Assembly: GCA_964403075.1 (NCBI GenBank)
Contig: CAYOEV010000006.1
Span: forward strand, 1-64,000
Length of the DNA: 64,000 bases
DNA from: CAYOEV01 sp964403075
GTDB lineage: Bacteria > Bacteroidota > Bacteroidia > Cytophagales > Cyclobacteriaceae
Direction of reading: 5' to 3'
A model generated the notes under the pieces. The model did not search any database. It had not been told where the DNA came from and saw only the letters and a list, made by a program, of their open reading frames with translations. Every line of letters begins with the position of its first letter. The first letter of the stretch is position 1. The position numbers and the translations under genes were made by a program. Positions 27,375 through 34,901 of this stretch are shown here, one piece after another.

Positions 27375-27533
27375 TTTTTTCGCTCTCCATCACTAAAGAA
27401 TCAAGGTTTATACCAAGTACCCTATTTGGATAAAATCAGTCAACTTGACAGCCTTTTCTGGGGGTTTTGAAAAAATAAAGACATTTTGGCTTGATTATTT
27501 AGGACTGATTTGCCCATGAATGTTTACCGTTAG

Positions 27534-28085
27534 ATGCATTTTAGTAATTTTAATCAATGGACAAGTCATGCCTATATGTACCTCAATAGTACTGCCATCC
27601 AGTTATTGGAACAGTTGGCCAAAGTAACTGGCGATCTTGGCAAACACGAATTTACAACCCCCCTTTCGCTGCTCAGCGGGGCCTCAATTGGCCAACACGT
27701 TAGACACACCATTGAATTTTTTCTTTGTCTTCTGGAAACCCCTCCATCAGGCACTTTAAACTACGACCTCCGCAAACACGACGAATTGATTGAGCAGAAT
27801 CAGCAACTGTCTCTTTCTATACTCTACAACCTTATCGGCCAACTAGAGAAATGTCAAAACGATTATCCACTTACGCTTGAAGCCAGTTACGACCTAAAAG
27901 CTGACTGTCTAGCCACCATGGGCTCCAGCTTCAACCGGGAATTGGCGTATAATATCGAGCATGCCATTCACCACATGGCGCTGATGAAAGTGGGTATCCT
28001 CCATGCTTTTCCGGAAATTTCACTGCCTACAGATTTCGGTTTCGCTTCCTCAACCCTACGCTATCAGCTAAGCCAATCACGTTAG
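27534..28085 (+). CDS. DinB-superfamily protein
   Basis: A protein of up to 183 aa, probably a four-helix-bundle DinB/YfiT-like metalloprotein. Possible metal ligands are His55 or His58 in SIGQHVRHTIEFF and His143 and His147 in NIEHAIHHMALMKVG, the usual three-histidine arrangement. The superfamily includes bacillithiol S-transferases and mycothiol-dependent enzymes, but most members are uncharacterised. ATG at 27576 (MYLNSTAIQLLEQ) may be the real start, since the bases before it look like a promoter (TAATTTTA). It is four bases upstream of the ATP-grasp gene and so heads a three-gene operon. Confidence 0.7.
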   Translation: MHFSNFNQWTSHAYMYLNSTAIQLLEQLAKVTGDLGKHEFTTPLSLLSGASIGQHVRHTIEFFLCLLETPPSGTLNYDLRKHDELIEQNQQLSLSILYNLIGQLEKCQNDYPLTLEASYDLKADCLATMGSSFNRELAYNIEHAIHHMALMKVGILHAFPEISLPTDFGFASSTLRYQLSQSR

Positions 28086-28088
28086 TAC

Positions 28089-29129
28089 ATGACCATAAAG
28101 GGCTGGAAGAAGCTTACCTCCAGATGGAGACATTGGGAATATTGGCCTTTTAGCTGCCTTTACTTTCCTGTTTTTTTTTACTACGTGTGGATCAGCCTTA
28201 GGGCTCGATCGTTTTTTTTCTTTACAGCTTCCAATCCATCCATAGATTTTGGTGGCATGATGGGAGAATCCAAGTGGTCCGTCCTTCAGTTGCTACCGCC
28301 AACCTCTTACCCTGAAACCTATTTAATTCATCCCGACACTCAGGAAGATTACAGAGAATTGGCACAAAGATTAGGCTTCCCACTGATTGTAAAACCGGAT
28401 ATTGGTGAACGTGGACTTGGCGTGGCCTGCGTTCGTCACATGGAGGAATTGCAAGCATACATAAACCGATACCATCTCCCCTTTCTTATGCAAAAGTTTG
28501 TACGCTTGCCGCTGGAGTTGGGCGTATTTTATTTTAAATATCCGGGTCGTTCTGCGGGCGTCATATCGTCGATAGTGGCCAAAAAATTTTTGACTGTGAA
28601 GGGAGATGGCAAGAAATCTGTGGGCCAACTGATTCAGGAGGACATAAGAGGTGCCCTTCAGGTGAAGCCCAAATCAGGTCGGATTCCAAAAGATCTATGG
28701 CAATCTATACCTGCTAAAAACAAAACTATTCTGGTAGAGCCAATTGGGAATCACAGCCGGGGCACAAAGTTTTTGGATTATACCCGCTATGCACCCAAGC
28801 TTCAGCCCTTTTTCGATGAGCTGGCGGCCGACATTGATGGTTTTTATTTTGGGCGATTTGACATTAAGTGTGCCTCAATCAATGCGCTGGCCAGAGGAGA
28901 GGATTATAAAATTCTCGAATTGAATGGTGCCGGTGCAGAACCGGCGCACATTTATCAGCCTGGTTTTTCACTCCGGGAGGCCTACCAGGTAATCCTTTGG
29001 CATTTGCACGTTTTGGCTGATATTAGTCGTCTCAATTGGCAGCGGGGTATACCGTACTGGTCATTCGCCAGAGGTTGGAAAAAATTCTGGGCAGCCAAAG
29101 CAAGCAACAGGAGGCTAAATCGATTATGA
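28089..29129 (+). CDS. Membrane-anchored ATP-grasp ligase, D-Ala-D-Ala-ligase-like
   Basis: A 346-aa protein with a hydrophobic N-terminal segment (about 20-45) and an ATP-grasp fold. The ATP-binding Lys stands in LIVKPDIGERGLGV with its glycine-rich loop. The metal-binding residues are in FGRFDIKC and ILELNGAGAEPAHIY (Glu and Asn). ATP-grasp enzymes join a carboxylate to an amine or thiol through an acyl-phosphate. Databases label this family loosely as D-alanine-D-alanine ligase, but it lacks the N-terminal domain of Ddl and its substrate is unknown. The conserved-looking NPSIDFGGMMGESK segment after the anchor may bind substrate. The stop overlaps the LysE-type exporter start (ATGA), suggesting that product and export are linked. 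Confidence 0.7.
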   Translation: MTIKGWKKLTSRWRHWEYWPFSCLYFPVFFYYVWISLRARSFFFFTASNPSIDFGGMMGESKWSVLQLLPPTSYPETYLIHPDTQEDYRELAQRLGFPLIVKPDIGERGLGVACVRHMEELQAYINRYHLPFLMQKFVRLPLELGVFYFKYPGRSAGVISSIVAKKFLTVKGDGKKSVGQLIQEDIRGALQVKPKSGRIPKDLWQSIPAKNKTILVEPIGNHSRGTKFLDYTRYAPKLQPFFDELAADIDGFYFGRFDIKCASINALARGEDYKILELNGAGAEPAHIYQPGFSLREAYQVILWHLHVLADISRLNWQRGIPYWSFARGWKKFWAAKASNRRLNRL

Positions 29130-29740
29130 TATTTCAAGTTTTTTTTGTGGCTTTCCTAATTAGTTTTTTTGGTTCTATTCCACCGGGCAGTATCAACGTG
29201 GCCGTTGTCCAATATGCCATGCTAAACAACAAGAGAGCTGCGCTCTTTTTTGCAATTGCGGCCGCTACGGTAGAGTTTGTTTATGCAGGGATTACCGTAA
29301 AATTCCAAATATTTCTTAGCGAAGAAACCATTATTGCCGACTATTTCAAAATTATCACAGCAGTCGTATTAATTGCGCTCGGCATCATTAACATCACTTC
29401 CAGGCGTTCCAGCAGAGATGTCAAAGTAACCGGCGTGATCAAAGGACGCCACGGTTTTCAGAAGGGTTTGGTCATCAGCCTGCTCAACCCCATGACTATC
29501 CCCTTTTGGCTCACCATTACGGCTTACCTGCAATCGAACGATCTCATTGTCCTGAAAGGGATAGGCTTTTGGAGCTACCTTGTAGGCTTAACGACAGGTT
29601 CTTTAATGATGCTCTTACTGGTACGCGAATTGGGTGGTCGCTTTACTGAAATCTCTGACAATCGCTGGCTGGTGCACATCATACCTGGAATTCTTTTCAT
29701 CGCCATGGGGGTATATAACCTGGTTCTATTCGTCATGTAG
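29126..29740 (+). CDS. LysE/RhtB-family exporter
   Basis: A 204-aa inner-membrane protein with about six hydrophobic helices and the LysE-family N-terminal motif SIPPGSINVAVVQYA. The family exports amino acids and small related compounds. ATG at 29126 overlaps the ATP-grasp stop in an ATGA; the frame is open to 29036, but that part lies inside the ATP-grasp gene. Third gene of the DinB/ATP-grasp/LysE operon, so the cargo may be the ATP-grasp product (inference). Its 3' end overlaps the convergent DUF4105 gene by 8 bp. Confidence 0.82.
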   Translation: MIFQVFFVAFLISFFGSIPPGSINVAVVQYAMLNNKRAALFFAIAAATVEFVYAGITVKFQIFLSEETIIADYFKIITAVVLIALGIINITSRRSSRDVKVTGVIKGRHGFQKGLVISLLNPMTIPFWLTITAYLQSNDLIVLKGIGFWSYLVGLTTGSLMMLLLVRELGGRFTEISDNRWLVHIIPGILFIAMGVYNLVLFVM

Positions 29741-30938
29741 CCACCGAAGACCTGCGCGGGCGCAGTCTTCTTTTCAGAAAATAAGCAATAAAGAAAGTGC
29801 GTAACATGAGTGTGAGTACATACGGTACCAAAGACATGTGCAGCGGTTGTGGCAATACGGCCCAAACAACAAATAGCAGGATATAGAAATAGCCCGTATA
29901 CAGTAAATATTTTCTGAGTAGCGGCAACCATTTATGCTTACCTATCAAGGCTATAGCAGGTAAATGGAGCGGAATCGCCCACAAAAGATTTAAATTGTAT
30001 TTCGACAGATGCGCCGTACCGAACCACAAGAAAAGCAACCAACACCCTACAAATCCAGTGACACCAAAAAGGAGCGCATCCAACCAGGAGGTACGCCGTT
30101 CTTTCTTCAAATCTAGATGCGTTAAAAATCCAACGACAAAAAACAGCAACGTGAAAAAATTGAATGGTGTCAAAAATCCCGTATCGGAGGTTTTGGGTGC
30201 CGGTTGGTTAATCACTACCGTTTCTGCCACCAAGGAACGATTTTCGCCATCAGGCTTAATAATTTCGGCGCCATCAAAAGCCCGGAATATGTAATCCGGT
30301 AAAAACATATATTCCAGCGATGTGGCTTCCCGATCTATCTGCATACCTAAACCAAGGTCGATCAGGAAATCACCCCATGGCTGCTCACTCAGATAGTCAT
30401 CCATTAGGTCTCGAATGGTCTTGCCTTTCTCCACATAAGATTCATTTAAATCAATACCTGCCGGGGTTGCATGTCCGATGACGTCCCGAATACGCGTAGC
30501 ACAATTGTCAAAAACATAATTGTAGAGATAGTTCCGATTTTCTGGTCGGTAATTGTGGAGCAAGGAATTGAAAAGGGCTTGTTTTTCAGTCAGATTCAGA
30601 TTAAGGTACTGCATGCGCAGGTGTCGGTCTTCCTCAAGGTAGTAAGCCAGGTATGGAGCGTATTTAGCCGAACCAATCTTATATATCATATGTCCCAAGG
30701 CAAAATTGGTGTAGAAATTCTTCTGGTTAAAATCGAATACTCCGTAATGGAAAATCCAATCAATTCTATTTACCGGATCTACCACCCGTATGGCACTATG
30801 GCCAAAGGCCGAGTACAATTCAGGTTGGTAAGGACCAATGGTAAGAATGCCAATTTTACTTTCATCGGAAAGCTGCTGCGCAAATCCGGCATAACAACCG
30901 AGCACAAGTAACGACATGATTAACGAGCGGAAAGCCAT
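29733..30938 (-). CDS. DUF4105 membrane protein
   Basis: A 401-aa protein with a signal peptide (cleavage near CYAGFAQ) and a periplasmic DUF4105 domain (about 22-250). Typical blocks are SAFGHSAIRVVDP, IFHYGVFDFN and NYVFDNCATRIRD; a conserved Cys and His in these suggest a papain-like NlpC/P60-type hydrolase fold. After a linker come four or five hydrophobic helices (about 258-395). The family is common and uncharacterised in Bacteroidota. It is divergent from the radical-SAM gene with only 22 bp between the starts, and it converges on and overlaps the LysE-type gene by 8 bp. Confidence 0.8.
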   Translation of the reverse strand: MAFRSLIMSLLVLGCYAGFAQQLSDESKIGILTIGPYQPELYSAFGHSAIRVVDPVNRIDWIFHYGVFDFNQKNFYTNFALGHMIYKIGSAKYAPYLAYYLEEDRHLRMQYLNLNLTEKQALFNSLLHNYRPENRNYLYNYVFDNCATRIRDVIGHATPAGIDLNESYVEKGKTIRDLMDDYLSEQPWGDFLIDLGLGMQIDREATSLEYMFLPDYIFRAFDGAEIIKPDGENRSLVAETVVINQPAPKTSDTGFLTPFNFFTLLFFVVGFLTHLDLKKERRTSWLDALLFGVTGFVGCWLLFLWFGTAHLSKYNLNLLWAIPLHLPAIALIGKHKWLPLLRKYLLYTGYFYILLFVVWAVLPQPLHMSLVPYVLTLMLRTFFIAYFLKRRLRPRRSSVAT

Positions 30939-30960
30939 AAGGAATGAGTAGTTTTATGTC

Positions 30961-31983
30961 ATGTTTGTAAGCCTGCAAGATAGCTTCAACCTGTTCTCAA
31001 AAATAACAGCTTCTCGCTTCTTCAATGTACTCCGGATTTGGCAGAGTTATCGACTTGCTCAACGTACAGGTACAATTGCGATGAAAGGATTTCCATTCAG
31101 TGTTTCGGTAGAACCGACCACTGCTTGCAACCTGCGTTGTCCAGAATGCCCAAGCGGGTTAAGAAGCTTTACTCGACCCACTGGCCGCATGTCCACAGAA
31201 CTTTTCAGTTCAGTCCTTGGCCAGTTGGCCGGTCGATTGCTCTACATGCTCTTTTACTTCCAGGGCGAGCCATACCTGCATCCCCAACTGGTTCAAATGG
31301 TTCAAATGGCCAACAAAAGAAATATCTACACCGCCACATCCACAAATGCGCACTTCCTGAATGAGGCCAATGCACGAGCAACGATAGAATCTGGCCTGAG
31401 CAGACTCATTATTTCAATTGATGGCGCACAACAAGACACCTATGCGTCTTATAGAAAAAATGGTAGCCTAGAAGAAGTACTGGCTGGAACACAACGCATA
31501 CTGAAGTGGAAAAAACGGCTGAAAAGCCGCACTCCCGAGGTGGTGTGGCAATTTTTAGTCGTCAGACCTAATGAACATGAGATTCCAGTCATTCGGCAAA
31601 TGGCCAAAAACATAGGCGTAAAAAACGTGGCATTCAAAACCGCTCAAATTTACAATTACGCAAATGGCCACCCGCTGATTCCATCACAGGATCGGTACTC
31701 CAGATACAAGCAAAAGCCGGACGGCTCCTATGTCATCAAGAATGACTGGCCCGATGGCTGTTGGAAAATGTGGCATTCATGCGTGATCACCTGGGATGGA
31801 CAAGTGGTGCCATGCTGCTTCGATAAAGATGCTAAATACCCAATGGGCACGCTAACGGAAAACTCCTTCGAAGATATCTGGTACGGCAACAGCTATCAAA
31901 AGTTTAGGCAACGGCTATTCACCGAGCGGGCGGCCATCGACATTTGCAGAAACTGCACCGAAGGAATGAAAACGTGGGCTTGA
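30961..31983 (+). CDS. Radical SAM/SPASM-domain protein
   Basis: A 340-aa enzyme with the radical-SAM cluster motif CxxxCxxC in TTACNLRCPECPSG (near residue 55) and a C-terminal SPASM region. The SPASM cysteines are in SCVITWDG, VPCCFDKD and ICRNC, which would hold one or two auxiliary Fe-S clusters. SPASM proteins modify peptides, activate sulfatases or form cofactors. No precursor peptide, sulfatase or dehydrogenase is adjacent, so the substrate is unknown. It is monocistronic. Its stop abuts the surA stop on the other strand with no spacer (TGATCA at 31981-31986). Confidence 0.82.
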   Translation: MFVSLQDSFNLFSKITASRFFNVLRIWQSYRLAQRTGTIAMKGFPFSVSVEPTTACNLRCPECPSGLRSFTRPTGRMSTELFSSVLGQLAGRLLYMLFYFQGEPYLHPQLVQMVQMANKRNIYTATSTNAHFLNEANARATIESGLSRLIISIDGAQQDTYASYRKNGSLEEVLAGTQRILKWKKRLKSRTPEVVWQFLVVRPNEHEIPVIRQMAKNIGVKNVAFKTAQIYNYANGHPLIPSQDRYSRYKQKPDGSYVIKNDWPDGCWKMWHSCVITWDGQVVPCCFDKDAKYPMGTLTENSFEDIWYGNSYQKFRQRLFTERAAIDICRNCTEGMKTWA

Positions 31984-33342
31984 TCAGCGTTCAAACAGCC
32001 GGCAATCCAGGTAGTCCTCATCAATGTCTACAAAAACCTCATCGCGTGCATTCAAGAACCAATCGTTGAGTAGCTGATTTCGCTTATTGTTCAATGTTGC
32101 TGCCGCCAATTTTTGGTAATCATCTTTCAGATTCGCTAGATGTGGTGGAATACGTGCCTTGTAGTATAAGATGCGATAAGCTTGCGTACCATCAGGTTGC
32201 TGAAAAGAAATAGGCCGTGAAATACTGCCGATTTCCATGGTGTCAACTGCAAAAAAAACACCGGGATCCAATGCTTCCACGGGCACCTGCATACTTCCCG
32301 TACCGCCGTCAACAAAGAAACCCCCATTTGAGGAAGTCATTTGATCCTCAGAATGCTCATTGGCCACCTTGCTGAACGAGATTGAGTCAGCCTGTATCAC
32401 AGTTCGTAAACTATCAAGAAAATTGCGGGTTTCTATGCGGTCCTGCTCCGCTGGTTTTGGTTTGATTAAAATATGCCTGGTTTTAAATGTGGCGCCCTTT
32501 CGATCCTGCAGTTCAATCAGGTGAAATCCAAACTTACTTTCCACCGGCTCTGATACCTGCCCTATTTCCATGGTCATGGCAGCGGCCTCAAATTCAGGTG
32601 CCACATCACCACGCGAGAAAAGGGGCAATTCGCCACCTCTTGAACGCGAGCCCGGATCTTCGGAGTAGCGACCAGCCAATGCGCCAAAAGAAGCACCTTG
32701 AAGCAATTGACCCTTAATATCTAGTAGTTGCCGTCTGACTTTCTCTCTCTGCTCCTTACTCGGTTCCGGCACCATTACTACTTGTGCCACCGTTACTTCT
32801 GTAGAAAAATAAGGTAGAGAATCTGATGGAATCTTACTAAAAAAGCGCCGCACTTCGGAAGGGGTAACCTTCACCCCTTGGGTAATTTCCTGTTGCACGC
32901 GGGTTGCAAGCAACTGTTCTTTGATCTGATCGAACAAATCATCCCGGATTTGCGACAAGGGCTTTCCGAACACTTTTTCCAACTCCTCCTGGGACCCGTA
33001 TTGCTGAACTACCGCATTGATACGTGAATCTAGTTGAGCGAGTACCTCTACATCACTCACAACTATGGAGTCTATTTCAGCCTTGGCTACCAACATTTTC
33101 TGGACCACCAGATTTTCCAACACGCCGCACTTTGCCCCTTCGGAGCGTGGATTGCCCGCGGACAGGTATTCAAGATAGCTGCGCTCATGTTCAGATTTTA
33201 AAATGATGTAGTCGTCAACTTTTGCTACAATCTTGTCAATCACCACCCCGTTGACCTGCTGCGCTGACGACCCGATTACTCCGAAAAGACATAGACTAAT
33301 CAGTGTATATCTCAAACATACCATTCTTCTTTGCATCTTCAT
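31984..33342 (-). CDS. surA: SurA-like periplasmic peptidyl-prolyl isomerase
   Basis: Periplasmic chaperone/isomerase that helps outer-membrane proteins fold. The 452-aa protein has a signal peptide (cleavage near IGSSAQ), a SurA-N chaperone domain (about 30-165, VVIDKIVAKVDDYIILKSE) and two parvulin domains. The first spans about 175-275 (PGSRSRGGELPLFSRGDVAPEFE, FGFHLIEL) and the second about 280-385 (KTRHILIKP, SSNGGFFVDGG). It is the last gene of the guaB-to-surA run and overlaps the end of the preceding lipoprotein gene by 47 bp. ATG at 33324 (MVCLRYTLISL) is an alternative start with a shorter overlap. Confidence 0.9.
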   Translation of the reverse strand: MKMQRRMVCLRYTLISLCLFGVIGSSAQQVNGVVIDKIVAKVDDYIILKSEHERSYLEYLSAGNPRSEGAKCGVLENLVVQKMLVAKAEIDSIVVSDVEVLAQLDSRINAVVQQYGSQEELEKVFGKPLSQIRDDLFDQIKEQLLATRVQQEITQGVKVTPSEVRRFFSKIPSDSLPYFSTEVTVAQVVMVPEPSKEQREKVRRQLLDIKGQLLQGASFGALAGRYSEDPGSRSRGGELPLFSRGDVAPEFEAAAMTMEIGQVSEPVESKFGFHLIELQDRKGATFKTRHILIKPKPAEQDRIETRNFLDSLRTVIQADSISFSKVANEHSEDQMTSSNGGFFVDGGTGSMQVPVEALDPGVFFAVDTMEIGSISRPISFQQPDGTQAYRILYYKARIPPHLANLKDDYQKLAAATLNNKRNQLLNDWFLNARDEVFVDIDEDYLDCRLFER

Positions 33343-34150
33343 ATATTCGACTCTGTAGCTCTATCTTCAGCGACATTTTGCGTTTGTTCAGTATAATATT
33401 TTGTATATCCTCTTTTACGAATTCAAGCGGGGATATTTCGTCTACGACTTTGTATTCTACTATTCTCAGAAGATAGACAAAGTCATCATCCGAATTTTCC
33501 AGCAACCGCTTGTTACGCAATACCTGTTCTTTATTCATCAACCCCTCGAAGGGTGTTTGTGCCACTACCTCCTCAAAATTTAACCATATCGAATCTTCCA
33601 TAAAGGCGCGATTGGCAAATTGATTGCAGTAATCCCTTAATTCCTGCAAGGATGAAGTTGGATAATTGTACAATTGGGTACGAAACCTACCCAACCCGGG
33701 TGCTTCTTTGGGGAACTTGGCAAATAATCCGCGAAGAATGTTTTGCTTTAAGATGAAATCATCCGCTTTTTCATTGTAATAGTCACTGATGTCCTTTTCC
33801 GTTACCGTCTCGTTCAAGTTTTTTTCTACAAATTCCTTTTCGTACGCCGATCGCATCAACGCATACCGATAATCAAGCACTTTCCTTTGTATCTCAGCTT
33901 CATTAAAAGTAGTGGCTTCTTTGGCCTGCTCGATCATCAATTGTTTTCTGACCCAATCATTTATGAACTTATCTACGACCATGGCGCTATCCTGCGGATT
34001 TCTAAACTCCGGCATCACCGTGGCTACATCAGAGGGATACAGGTAACTATCCTGGACCCTGGCCAGGGGCCTTTCCTGCTCCTCAACTTTTTGTTGAAAA
34101 AAAGAACATCCTGAAAGGACGACGGCGACCAACCAGGTAGAGGGCTTCAT
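33296..34150 (-). CDS. SurA/PpiD-like lipoprotein with degenerate parvulin region
   Basis: A 284-aa protein started at the ATG at 34150, which gives a lipoprotein signal (MKPSTWLVAVVLSGC, lipobox LSGC). The N-terminal helical part (LYPSDVATVMPEF, INDWVRKQLMIEQAKE) resembles SurA-N/PpiC chaperone domains. A segment like the first parvulin strand (ILRGLFAKFPKEAP) is present, but the isomerase motifs are not recognisable, so it is probably a non-catalytic chaperone. It precedes surA in the same operon, a pair often seen in Bacteroidota. The frame is open to 34189 inside the kinase gene, but the lipobox supports the later start. Confidence 0.72.
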   Translation of the reverse strand: MKPSTWLVAVVLSGCSFFQQKVEEQERPLARVQDSYLYPSDVATVMPEFRNPQDSAMVVDKFINDWVRKQLMIEQAKEATTFNEAEIQRKVLDYRYALMRSAYEKEFVEKNLNETVTEKDISDYYNEKADDFILKQNILRGLFAKFPKEAPGLGRFRTQLYNYPTSSLQELRDYCNQFANRAFMEDSIWLNFEEVVAQTPFEGLMNKEQVLRNKRLLENSDDDFVYLLRIVEYKVVDEISPLEFVKEDIQNIILNKRKMSLKIELQSRIYEDAKKNGMFEIYTD

Positions 34151-34152
34151 TT

Positions 34153-34569
34153 TTACTGAATCTTTTTGACCATCCTGCAAATATTGCAATTCTTTTCGGT
34201 ACTGAATTCGATCTGATCCATGATTCTACGCACTAGCATCAACCCCAGACCTCCTCTTCGTTTTTGCTTAATGATTGATTTTAGGTCGGGCTCATCGTAT
34301 TTGGAAAAATCAAAACCCACCCCCTGATCCTCAATAGTGAAAATGAGCATATGATTCTGTTCTAGTAATTCCATGGTCACCTGCAGTTGTTTGGAGGCAT
34401 CACTTGCATTCCCATGGATGATTAAGTTGGCGCAAATTTCATCAACTGCGAGTACAATCTTATGGACTTCCACACCATCCATTTGCTGATTGGACAGGTG
34501 ACTGCCAACAAAATCCCGTACCTCCGGAAGCTGATTGGGGTCACACGCTATGACAATCTGGTCTTTCAT
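34153..34569 (-). CDS. RsbW-like anti-sigma/serine kinase (GHKL ATPase)
   Basis: A 138-aa single-domain HATPase_c_2 protein. The N box is VLAVDEICANLIIHGN (Glu and Asn for Mg-ATP), G1 is IEDQGVGFD, and G2 is RRGGLGLMLVRRIMDQ. This matches the RsbW/SpoIIAB family, which phosphorylates a STAS antagonist and sequesters a sigma factor or other target. The start overlaps the STAS gene stop by four bases, and a SpoIIE phosphatase lies upstream, so the three form one partner-switching unit. No sigma factor of the SigB/SigF kind is adjacent, so the target is unknown. Confidence 0.88.
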   Translation of the reverse strand: MKDQIVIACDPNQLPEVRDFVGSHLSNQQMDGVEVHKIVLAVDEICANLIIHGNASDASKQLQVTMELLEQNHMLIFTIEDQGVGFDFSKYDEPDLKSIIKQKRRGGLGLMLVRRIMDQIEFSTEKNCNICRMVKKIQ

Positions 34570-34901
34570 TGGATGGCCTTACGGGCTTCTTCTTCCGTCG
34601 CGACTATTGGAATGAGTGAAGGCAAGCCAAGCAGGTTAAAAATTTCATACACTTCTGGCGACAACCCAAACAAAACCATGTGTACATTAGATTCCTTTGT
34701 TTCATCTAAATGGGAAACAAAAACCCCTAAACCAGCGGAGGAAATGTAGGTGAGCGCACTCAAATCGATGAGCAAATGCTGGTGCTTCTCTATTGCCGAA
34801 CTCAGGGCATTGTCGAGGTCTAAGGAAGAACTTGCGTCTATTTCACCTTTTACACCTACAAGGCATATACCATCATTTTCCGTTGTTGTTATTACTACCA
34901 T
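34566..34901 (-). CDS. STAS-domain anti-anti-sigma factor
   Basis: A 111-aa protein consisting of one STAS domain. The conserved phospho-acceptor site is YISSAGLGVF (near residues 52-61), where one of the two serines would be phosphorylated by the RsbW-like kinase and dephosphorylated by the SpoIIE protein. The start lies 29 bp inside the end of the phosphatase gene, and the stop overlaps the kinase gene by four bases, giving tight stoichiometric coupling. Only one ATG in the frame fits the domain start. Confidence 0.9.
   Translation of the reverse strand: MVVITTTENDGICLVGVKGEIDASSSLDLDNALSSAIEKHQHLLIDLSALTYISSAGLGVFVSHLDETKESNVHMVLFGLSPEVYEIFNLLGLPSLIPIVATEEEARKAIQ

Noticed and set aside
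28089..31983. RiPP cluster from ATP-grasp plus radical SAM plus exporter
   Set aside because: The radical-SAM gene is separated by an opposite-strand DUF4105 gene, no precursor peptide is found, and the ATP-grasp enzyme is of the Ddl-like, not graspetide, kind.
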